Assembly (NCBI GenBank): GCA_948470475.1
Contig: OX419339.1
Span: forward strand, 18,798,575 to 18,862,574
Direction of reading: 5' to 3'
DNA: 64,000 bases
Source: Galaxea fascicularis
Taxonomy: Eukaryota; Cnidaria; Anthozoa; Scleractinia; Euphylliidae
Position numbers and translations under genes: made by a program. Each line of letters starts with the position of its first letter. The stretch's first letter is position 1. Shown piece after piece: positions 56,387-64,000 of this stretch. The notes beneath the pieces were generated by a model. The model ran no database searches and had not been told where the DNA came from. It saw only the letters and a program-made list of their open reading frames with translations.

Positions 56387-56970
56387 AAATACGGATCAAA
56401 GGAGGTACGAATCTAGAACTGAATTGGTGAAGAAACCTGTAAACATACTTATTAGGTGAGACTGGTGTAACTCTCTGGGTAAAAAGCAAATTATAACTCA
56501 AGATGAAAAGGTTTTAGAGAATGACAACTTAATGCAGTGATTTCAATTAAATTATGATTCCTTACATAAGTCGATTATCACAGCCAATTATCGTCCTGAA
56601 TGATGATCCGATTATAATTACTTTTGTGAATGGGAGAAGTATCTGTTTCTAGACACTGGAGACGATCCACTGAAAGTCTTGAAGTAGCTACTGAACAAAC
56701 TGGATTGACTGTAGTGCACCAATGTGTTGGTACTTAGTTGACCGCTACGTCCTTTCATAATGGTTTTACCTTCACGTTTGCTAAGAAATTCGTCTGCTGA
56801 TAAACGAAAATCATAGTGAGCAACTGTGACATGCTGAATCCAGGGATAAAGGTATTGAATGAGATAATGTTTTTAGTTATCATAAACTGGATGTCAGTAG
56901 AATGCAATCTGAATATGACTTTAAAACCGAGTGGGCTGTAGGTAAAACCAAACGTACGCATACCTAAACT
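56387..56970. other. intergenic, no gene recognised
   Basis: The 3' flank of copy 3 with a possible ATTAAA signal near 56547. Nothing else supported. Confidence 0.5.
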
Positions 56971-57103
56971 TAACCTGCGATCAGGCCCAATTGTACCACC
57001 GCTCTTATGTCTTCTTATGTCGGCGCTCGCTACAATTTTCGTTTCGTCCTTCCCGCGGGAAAGGTCTACCAACGAAACGAAAAAAGAACCTGATCGCAGG
57101 TTA
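56971..57103. mobile_element. 133-bp MITE with 9-bp target duplication
   Basis: ACCTAAACT occurs at 56962-56970 and 57104-57112. The ends TAACCTGCGATCAGG and CCTGATCGCAGGTTA are exact complements. A 9-bp duplication suggests a Mutator-like source, although TTAA at both borders would also allow a piggyBac reading. Confidence 0.8.
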
Positions 57104-57112
57104 ACCTAAACT

Positions 57113-58644
57113 CTGCCACCTCTTTGAAACAATTTACACTGTCAGGACAATTTTTCGCTGTTAGCCAATGAAGCGTACAAAGTAATTGTCATCTCTTGCT
57201 CGAAAGAAAAAGAAAGATGTAATGTTACCTTATTTTCCGCAGAACGGAACTAAACGTTCATTTGCACTGAACTTGAAGGTGTTATTTTGTGTTGGAAATC
57301 GTCCACGACTTATGTTTTCGATTTACAAAAGGATACTGAGCTCATTGTCAACAAAAACAAACATCAAACTCTTTAAAAAAGAGCTGTTGCCCGGAATCAC
57401 TCATCACTTCATAAGTGGTGAATATTGAGGAGTAAGTATTCCTTTTAGGTTATGGATCTAACAGTAACCTTGTATTTAGTTGCCGTGTCTTTTTGACGTC
57501 TATCTCTCTTCCCATTACGTAACAAATCACCGATAACCTCTTGAGTGATTGCCAGACTGACTGCCTGGCTTGCTCTGCTATAGTTGCCATCATTCATCAG
57601 AGGCCCCCCCACCCCCCCCCCCCCCGCCCTATATTTTTCAAAATCGAGAAAAAATAAGGCGGGCCCCCTAAAAACCGCGAAAAGGCGAAATTTCTTTTTT
57701 TTAGAGCAGGCCCCTCCCTAACCTTTCGGTCTAAATCCGCCACTGTTCATTGTGGGCAAGTTTAGCAGTCGAGTAAACTTACAGTTCATGGCAATGAAAA
57801 AGAAAACCGCCAAAATTTGCCCATCGCTTTTAAATAAATTGAGCTTCAATGTCTGCGAGTATCATGATAGTGTCAAAAGCAGAAAATATCATTGGATTTA
57901 TTTAAGTACTGTACCTCCACACGTAAATTTCTTCATTTGATAATTGACTTTTTCTTTCATTTTAATTTCCCTTTTAAATATCACCAATCTGCCCTTCAAA
58001 TGGGTTTAGTTAGGTCTCATTTCATTTGTGACAAACATCTGAACACGAGCGTTAATTTCCCTTGTTACTTAAATAACTCATGACAGCCAGTTTAGTACTT
58101 AGGATACCTTGTTATATTTCGTAAAACAAATATCCACCTCGCTAAATTACTTTTTATTTGGCTTGAGGCGTGGTGGTTGATATTTAGTGAGCAAAACAAC
58201 GGAAGCGAGTCAATCAAACGTCATTTTAGTGTGAATCTGTCAAAAATTGTATTGTGCATGATGAGAGCGAGAAATTCAGATGCCTGTTGTATTGAGCCCG
58301 TATCGAGCGTTTCAAACAGTACAGACACTGAATACCTGTATCAGTAGTCTATCAGTGTTAATCAACACTCTTCGGTTTTGAGATTGATTTTCGTGGATAC
58401 ACAACAAACCACATGATCGTTGAGAAAATGTACTACTGAGTGCTGTTGCTTCCCTATATATTTCTACCATTCTACTGAGAATGCTGCCAAGAAGCAAATT
58501 GTTTTATTTGGGTGTTGAAGGTGGCAGGCAGACAAGTTTACCCCGAGCTAACAACTCATACTGAAATGATTTCTGCGCCTTTGCTTTGCTTATGGCTTGT
58601 AATAACCTTCATTTACAAGATATTCGTGTGAAACGCATTTACCT
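57113..58644. other. intergenic, no gene recognised
   Basis: Holds a long C run (57603-57625) followed by C-rich repetitive text to 57740, probably a decayed repeat. Otherwise AT-rich without features. Confidence 0.5.
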
Positions 58645-59593
58645 ATGACCTCGGAGGCCGAACCAGGGCCAGACTGGAGGAAAGCAAAACATTTTTGGGG
58701 AATCGCTTGGGAGCTCCACTAGGCTGGATTTGGTGTGTTATTCAGCGTCTTAGTACCCTGCGAGCAGAGTCTCCTTGGAGGGTAGCGTCTTAGCGTTACA
58801 CTCTTTCTTCGCTTTAGTGCAAGTCAAAAGGCGGCAAAGGTTTGTTCGAAAGCCTTTGTTTGTAGCCATAAACGCTTTGCTCCTCACGTTAGGAACAACC
58901 CGAGCATTGTTCTTCTTTCTAGATCCTTATTCGTCAGAAGGCCATGGCGATAAAATTCCGACCACGCTTGGGAACTTGTTTTTTGGCATCCCTTTTCCTT
59001 GTTTAACATCTGCATTTTGCTTGATTCATCTGACTTTTCCTGAAGTCGCCAAGATCCAAATTGCGCCCAAAAAACTACAAAGCGTACGCTTCGTTTCCGC
59101 TGTGATAACAATTCACTTTGTTTTGGTAATAACATCAGGAGCGGGGGCCACTCTTAAACATTATTCTTCAGCGTTGATCATTACTTGCACATTGTTTTTC
59201 GTTGTTTGGGGATTATTTCTATCGACAAGTTTTATCTACAGCGGTTTGAAAGTCATTCGTCGTGCCAGCGAAGTCCAGAGTCAACTCGAGACGATCGAAC
59301 TTCAAAACGATACTGCAAAGGAAAATGGAAGGCGGCGAAAATCGAGGACTGCCAAAGTGGCTAAAGTCACTCTCGCGACAAGTACTTTGGGATTTGTTTC
59401 CTGCGCCCTGCAGCTTTACGGAAGTTTTGGCATTCATGGTTGGTATAGCAAAGTTGTAAAGCCGTCTCCCTGGCCGTGGTGGGTGTTTCAGACGTGTTTT
59501 CGATTGGTTGAATTCTGCATGGCTTGTACAATCGCTTACAGTGTAATGCAGCCAGCGGAGCCGAAAAACAACAAAAGTAATGATAATAACTAG
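58645..59593 (+). pseudogene. PRRT3/PRRT4-like membrane protein, copy 4 (stop and insertion)
   Basis: ATG 58645 begins MTSEAEPGPDWRKAKHFWGI. TAG at 58720-58722 replaces the Trp of the conserved E-F-H-W motif. Then a 31-bp insertion with its 9-bp duplication (58754-58793) adds 40 bp and shifts the frame inside helix 1. Downstream the frame is intact for about 265 codons to TAG 59591-59593, including LFVAINALLLTLGTTRALFF, FPCLTSAFCLIHLTF and PWPWWVFQTCFRLVEFC. Only the 5' part is damaged, so inactivation is recent compared with copy 2. A shorter product lacking helix 1 cannot be excluded. Confidence 0.85.
58754..58784. mobile_element. 31-bp miniature transposon remnant with 9-bp target duplication
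   Basis: TACCCT...AGGGTA ends enclose GCGAGCAGAGTCTCCTTGG, and GCGTCTTAG flanks it on both sides (58745-58753 and 58785-58793). The text resembles only the terminal part of larger elements, so this is probably an internally deleted Mutator-like MITE. Confidence 0.75.
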
Positions 59594-60089
59594 TGCAAGG
59601 AGACTCGATTACATCTTTAAGCAATCAACATGGTTACGAGATGTTAGTGTATTGCCCTGTCAATGTGTAAAACTCAAAGCAGTGTTAACCATTTGTTCGT
59701 GGGTTTTAAGCAAAACAAAACACGGTATAGTTAACGCTGACACGTGTAAAACCGTACTATCGTCTGTCACGTTTATATGCTCGAGCGATTTTGATAGACT
59801 GAAAGTATTCGCCGATACAGTGTTGAGCCTTTAAACAAGACTATGAGCGTTGTGTTTTAGTGCCCAAACTGAACAGAAGTCCTAGACCTTAGCAACTGGT
59901 ATGTAGCTGTGTGCAGGCACTGACATAGCTATTTTCCCATCTTTAGACAAAGGTAGCACAGGAAGCTACTTTAGGCAATGTTATAGACAGCTTCAGTTAT
60001 AGACAGCTTCAGTTTTATCCTTTCAAGAAGAGATGGCAGGTGCTCACGGCACATTAAATTTGTAAAACTATTGTTCCAACTGAATAAAG
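59594..60089. other. intergenic, no gene recognised
   Basis: Contains a 16-bp tandem duplication (TTATAGACAGCTTCAG twice, about 59981-60013) and AATAAA near 60083. No gene. Confidence 0.5.
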
Positions 60090-60093
60090 AGGG

Positions 60094-60129
<36 letters not shown>

Positions 60130-60202
60130 GAAGTAGTACACAAAAATTTGGTATTATCAACAGAGTTGATAAATGTAAATTGACCACCGTACAGGTATTC
60201 TA

Positions 60203-60235
<33 letters not shown>

Positions 60236-60870
60236 GAGCGAATCAAGGAATTATGGGTTGTGTGTAGTTTTTATACTGGAGTAGGAGCTACGCTATTGGT
60301 AGTAACATGGCAACGTGAAAAATAGGAATACATTAGTTAAATCAAAAGCGTTCGTTAATACCGTGGGGATTAAGGGTGCCGATTTGGAAGATGAATTTTT
60401 GTTCCAGATTCTTGCGGCTTTCCGTCGTACCTTGATGTAGGGAAAGGCCGCAGATAGCCATGTGTTGTTTGGAGTGGTTACGGAGATTAAAATGATGAGC
60501 GACTGGCTTAGATGCATCCTTGTCATTCTTCTCAACATCCCGAAGGTGTTCGCGGAATCGGTCGCCTATATAGCTAGTCGTCTTCCTGTCTCGCCAATGT
60601 ATAATTTATTGCATAACATACAGGTTAGGCAATAAATGACATCTGCGGAGGTACATGTGAAACGATCAGTGATCTTAACAAACTTTAACAGATCGCTTAG
60701 GTCCCGATATTTTGCTAGTGTTAAGAATGAATTGACAAGTTTTACATCTTGAGCGCGCGCATTTGAAAGTGCCGGGTTGCTCGTTAGTTTTAAATGCGCT
60801 TCTAACTAAAAAGTTGCCGACGTTTTTGTCGCGTTTGTCGTATCCGGAGTTCTCGATACAATTAACAAGT
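60090..60870 (-). mobile_element. truncated Penelope-like retroelement with GIY-YIG endonuclease
   Basis: Read on the minus strand: KRDKNVGNFLVRSAFKTNEQ near 60830, a cysteine pair block CARSRCKTC, a frame change near 60680, then ITDRFTCTSADVIYCLTC and LYIGETGRRL (YIG near 60600), a TAG at about 60568, then DRFREHLRDVEKNDKDASKP and NLEQKFIFQIGTLNPHGINE. This is the linker and GIY-YIG endonuclease of a Penelope-like element; the reverse transcriptase is missing (5' truncation). After the ORF come a hammerhead motif and the terminal text TTCTAAAGAAACTGTGGTGC (plus strand) shared with the 4647 element. One frameshift and one stop inactivate it. Confidence 0.85.
60195..60245 (-). ncRNA. hammerhead-like ribozyme in PLE 3' region
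   Basis: Minus strand: stem I strand GATTCGCT, core CTGACGA (plus-strand 60230-60236), stem II GGGC/GCTT, GAAACGTC (60209-60216) with GTC as cleavage triplet, then AGC and GAATA to close stem I. PLEs are known to carry such type I hammerheads with a very short stem III. Stem II has a weak closing pair in this copy, so it may be partly degraded. Confidence 0.6.
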
Positions 60871-61539
60871 CAAAATCCCACGATTGTGAGCATAATTTGT
60901 CACCCATGATGTTAAAAGGTAATCAAATGGTATACTCGCGAAAGGGTTGGGAAATTATAAGAATTTGGACAAAACAAAAGTGAAAGTATATCCTAATTTC
61001 ACTCGTCACCATTTGATTACACATACTAATTCGTCCTGCTTCTTCAACTGTTGAAAGACCACACGCGACCAGCAGCAGAAAAACTATCAAGTTGACCATG
61101 TAAAAAGCAAGTGACCATAGAAATAAAAGTAGAATATTGACTCATTCTGCGCCCACTTCTAACTACACTTTAATGCCTGAGCTGCCGTTATTTTCAAATT
61201 GCTGTGAGTTGAGCCTTGCCAATATTTCCTGCTTTTTGTTGCGTTTGCTTGTTTGTTTTTGTACAGGGGGTTCAAACGGTGATCACATCATCCATCTTAC
61301 GTAGTTTGGTTTCTCAACAAGGAAAAAGAGAGGAAGGCAATTCAAAGGAAGGGGAAAAATTAGCCACAGAAACTGTTATATTGCTCACATAATCAGAAAA
61401 AAGATACTGATATTACAGTTAGAAATTAATCGCTTCCTTTCTTTCATTTGAGAAGCATATGTTTTGTTCACGCTGATCCTCCTTTTAACTCATTCATGCC
61501 CTAGCGCGATGAATAGACCCTTCTCCAGAATGGCGGCCG
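60871..61539. other. intergenic, no gene recognised
   Basis: No coding, repeat or RNA signal that I can support. Confidence 0.5.
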
Positions 61540-61870
61540 AAAATTCAAATAGGTTAAAATTGAAAACGTGTATCAGCACTAGAAAGAGCACCTTTACTTT
61601 AGTAACCCTGCAAAGTTTCAGCATATCCGGTGTTATATCAGCTGAGAAAATGTAAGTTGAAAAATAAAAAATTTACAGACGTTTGTATGACTGGGGGTAT
61701 ACGCCATACCCCCAGTCATACAAACGTTTGTAAATTTGTCAAATTTCAACTTACATTTTGTCAGCTGATATAACACCTGATATGCTGAAAGAGGGTTACT
61801 AAAGTAAAGGTGCTATTCCTATTTCTGGCATCAGTTTTTCATTCAGTTCAATTTTAACTCATTCAAATCT
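61540..61870. repeat. long hairpin element, about 330 bp
   Basis: GACTGGGGGTAT at the centre (61691-61702) pairs with ATACCCCCAGTC across a 5-base loop. The pairing runs outward through ACAAACGTCTGT/ACAAACGTTTGT, ACTTACATTTTCTCAGCTGA-like text and CACCTTTACTTTAGTAACCC. Weaker similarity continues to about 61540 and 61870 (TTAAAATTGAA/TTCAATTTTAA). A foldback-type element. Confidence 0.75.
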
Positions 61871-62597
61871 GATTTCGGATTAACATCGTCAATTCGTCGC
61901 AGTCAGCCATGTTGATGAGCAACACAGTTGGTCAGGACTCTTTCGTGGAAAGCGTTTCCTAACTGTCCTTTCATTTTGAGCCACATTCGACAAGTACGAT
62001 TACTTTGTTTGCAATTTTTGCATTTGCTCTATCACATACAGCAAATCAGCAGCAATCAAAGCGATCTTGAACCTCACTGAAACGTTTTCTGGCTCAAGTT
62101 CGACCAGGTTTTTTCGGTTGCGGGACCAACTGCTAAATAGAACTACCAAATACAATTGCCAAACACACAACCGCCGAAGTGATAGCCTGTTTAATTTTTG
62201 TGGCATTTCTAAAGCTTGAGCACTACAGACGATTCCCAATTTGAATGTGATTTGTCATGCATTTCATATCCAGGCGTCTTATAGATTAACGCTCGTTTTT
62301 ACTTAACAGAAGCAGAATGTGAATTCCAAATGTACAGAATTCAAAATAGTTGGAGAGGTCAGTAGAGTTAGCATTTGTAATTCGTAAGTGTAATGAGGAT
62401 CTGTCATTTCCCCTTTGGAAGCAGGGGAAGACAGGTGAACGACGGCAGCGAGCATTTAAAATGTACATAATATAAATTACAGTGTGTTATTTTATTCGTC
62501 TTGGAGTGCTAAGTGATATTTTTCAAAGTTGACAAACACAGATGCATACGAAGTCTTCAGCTGAAATTAGTATCGAACTGAGTGATTTATTTAAGTT
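61871..62597. other. intergenic, no gene recognised
   Basis: Open frames at 62000-62239 and 62286-62468 (minus strand) show no recognisable domain. Nothing else supported. Confidence 0.5.
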
Positions 62598-62875
62598 GAC
62601 GCACGCAAACTCTGGAACAATCTGCCAACAAATATAAGAAATACGAACGCCTTAAATACTTCCAAAAGCCGGAAGTTCAAGACCCATCTATTTTAGCGTT
62701 CTTGTAGCATTTCTTTTTTACCATTTGTTAGCATTCGTAATAGCATTCGTAATAGCATTGTTGCATTTTGTATTTGTATTGTAATCTAAGGCCATGATAG
62801 ATTTGTCTTATTTTTGTAAACGCATCGAGGCAGTGCATAATGCGTTCTAAAAACTGTAATTATTGTTATTATTAT
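62598..62875 (+). mobile_element. LINE 3' end
   Basis: A frame from 62598 encodes DARKLWNNLPTNIRNTNALN then KFKTHLF and stops at TAG 62694-62696, the C-terminal signature of CR1/L2-type reverse-transcriptase ORFs. The 3' UTR has GCATTCGTAATA duplicated in tandem near 62731-62754 and ends in an ATT-rich tail near 62855-62875. Strongly 5'-truncated. Confidence 0.7.
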
Positions 62876-63237
62876 GAGTTGTGGGCGATGATAATGAAAA
62901 TGCTAATGTTATTAGTATTGGGCATTTCCAACGGTGTTTTACCATTTGTTGCTGTGTCAGGTCATCACTGATCGGTTGTTTTCCTTTCTACGTCCTCACT
63001 ACGTCTGCGACAAATTTAAACATGCACAAAACAGTTGGAAACGAAAGAAATAAAATCATCTTCCGTCCAAGAAAAGATGTCATAGGCGAGATCTCAGTTT
63101 CTGTGAAAAAGGCCTCCCAGTGTCACAGCGTTGTAGACGAGCCAACAAACTTGTTTAAACAGACAGGTTATATTTGCACTGAGGTAATCAAACCTAAACA
63201 ACAACGTACCATACAGACACACGGTTTTTCTTCTGCC
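62876..63237. other. upstream flank of copy 5, no feature recognised
   Basis: No gene or repeat seen; it presumably holds the promoter of copy 5. Confidence 0.4.
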
Positions 63238-64000
63238 ATGCCACAATCTCCATCGCTAACACCTTCCCCCGAGACAGTTTTTTCGTCCGTTCCTGTTGCG
63301 GAACCAGGTCCAAGCTGGCCAGAAGCAAAACAACTTTGGGGAATCGCTTGGGAGTTCCACTGGGCTGGATTTGGTGTGTTATTCAGCATCTTAGCGCTGC
63401 GCTCTATCTTTGCTTTAGTGCGAGCCAGAACCCGACAAGGATTTGGTCGAAAGCCTTTGTTTGTAGCCATAAACGGTTTGCTTTTCACGTTAGGATCAAC
63501 CCGAGCGTTGTTCTTGTTTATTGATCCTTACGCGTCCGGAGACAGTGGTGTTAAGATTCCGAATAGGCTTTCTAACTTGCTTTTTGGCATCGCATTTCCT
63601 TGCTTAACGTCTGCATTTTTCTTGATTCATTTGGCTTTTCTAGAAGTCGCTAAGATCCAAATTGGGCCTAAGAAACTTCAAAGCGCCTGCTTCGTTGTCG
63701 TTGTCATAACAACTCATTTTGTTCTTGAAATAACTGCATCGATCTTAACCAGTTTCAAGCCATATTCGGCAGCCTTGCTGACCGCCTGCCGGTCATTCTT
63801 TGTCTTATGGGGATTTGCCCTGTCTGTAAGCTTTATTTACAGTGGTTTAAAGGTCATTTGTCGAGCTAAAAGGGTACAGAGACAAATTGAGACGATCGAA
63901 CTTCGAGAAGGTACTGTGTCTGTTGGCAGGCGAAGAAAATCCAGGACTGTTAAGGTCTGTAAAGTTACCTTAGCGACAAGTATTTTAGGACTGGTTTGTT
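63238..64000 (+). CDS. PRRT3/PRRT4-like seven-helix membrane protein, copy 5 (cut by window end)
   Basis: ATG 63238 starts MPQSPSLTPSPETVFSSVPV, and the frame stays open for 254 codons to the window edge, where it is in helix 6. It carries AEPGPSWPEAKQLWGIAWEF, then RKPLFVAINGLLFTLGSTRA, FPCLTSAFFLIHLAFLEV and FIYSGLKVICRAKRVQRQIE. The N-terminal tail is longer and richer in Ser/Pro than in copy 3. Same orientation as copies 1-4. No stop or frameshift is seen, so it is probably functional; the last quarter and stop codon are outside the window. Confidence 0.8.
   Translation, partial: MPQSPSLTPSPETVFSSVPVAEPGPSWPEAKQLWGIAWEFHWAGFGVLFSILALRSIFALVRARTRQGFGRKPLFVAINGLLFTLGSTRALFLFIDPYASGDSGVKIPNRLSNLLFGIAFPCLTSAFFLIHLAFLEVAKIQIGPKKLQSACFVVVVITTHFVLEITASILTSFKPYSAALLTACRSFFVLWGFALSVSFIYSGLKVICRAKRVQRQIETIELREGTVSVGRRRKSRTVKVCKVTLATSILGLVC

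Noticed and set aside
58775..59593. Copy 4 as an intact 272-residue gene
   Set aside because: Its apparent start is a TTG inside the 31-bp insertion; the true N-terminus lies upstream at 58645 and is broken by TAG and a frameshift.
60293..60538. 81-codon minus-strand frame as a protein
   Set aside because: It is a shadow frame; the neighbouring frame carries the GIY-YIG endonuclease residues.

Overview
The window looks like nuclear DNA from an anthozoan cnidarian, most likely a reef-building (stony) coral. The reasons are animal-type intron-rich gene structure, AT-rich intergenic DNA, dense short inverted-repeat transposons, a tRNA-derived SINE and Penelope-like element (PLE) ends of a kind I associate with hexacorals, and a cluster of single-exon seven-helix genes. 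The taxon is an inference; no species-diagnostic gene is present.

Layout. 1-7.7 kb: no recognisable gene; it holds several small inverted-repeat elements, a minus-strand LINE 3' end, a palindromic PLE relic with a 14-bp target duplication, and a tRNA-derived SINE. 7.74-41.96 kb: one large plus-strand gene, the SPT16 subunit of the FACT histone chaperone. All 38 coding exons can be read in frame from ATG 7844 to TAA 41322-41324 and give a 1041-residue protein. Its introns carry a large collection of transposon debris (inverted-repeat elements, LINE and Pao fragments, hammerhead-like ribozyme motifs, a transposon carrying a RecQ-like helicase fragment). Intron 5 carries a separate nested two-exon gene for a small SAM-domain-like protein. 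42.6-43.5 kb: a degenerate tandem array with a period of about 133 bp. 43.5-46.7 kb: nothing recognised.

46.7-64 kb: a head-to-tail cluster of five single-exon copies of a seven-helix membrane protein related to the vertebrate PRRT3/PRRT4 family. Copies 1 (46766-47773) and 3 (55421-56386) are intact. Copy 2 (about 51038-51905) is a heavily broken pseudogene. Copy 4 (58645-59593) is broken by one stop and by a 31-bp miniature transposon insertion. Copy 5 (63238 onward) is open to the window edge. Between copies 4 and 5 lie a truncated PLE with a GIY-YIG endonuclease and hammerhead motif, a long hairpin element and a LINE tail.

The SPT16 gene is a housekeeping chromatin gene and shows no functional link to the membrane-protein cluster; their adjacency looks incidental. 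No prokaryotic genes, CRISPR arrays, rRNA or functional tRNA genes were seen. All family assignments come from reading the sequence by eye; no database search was run.
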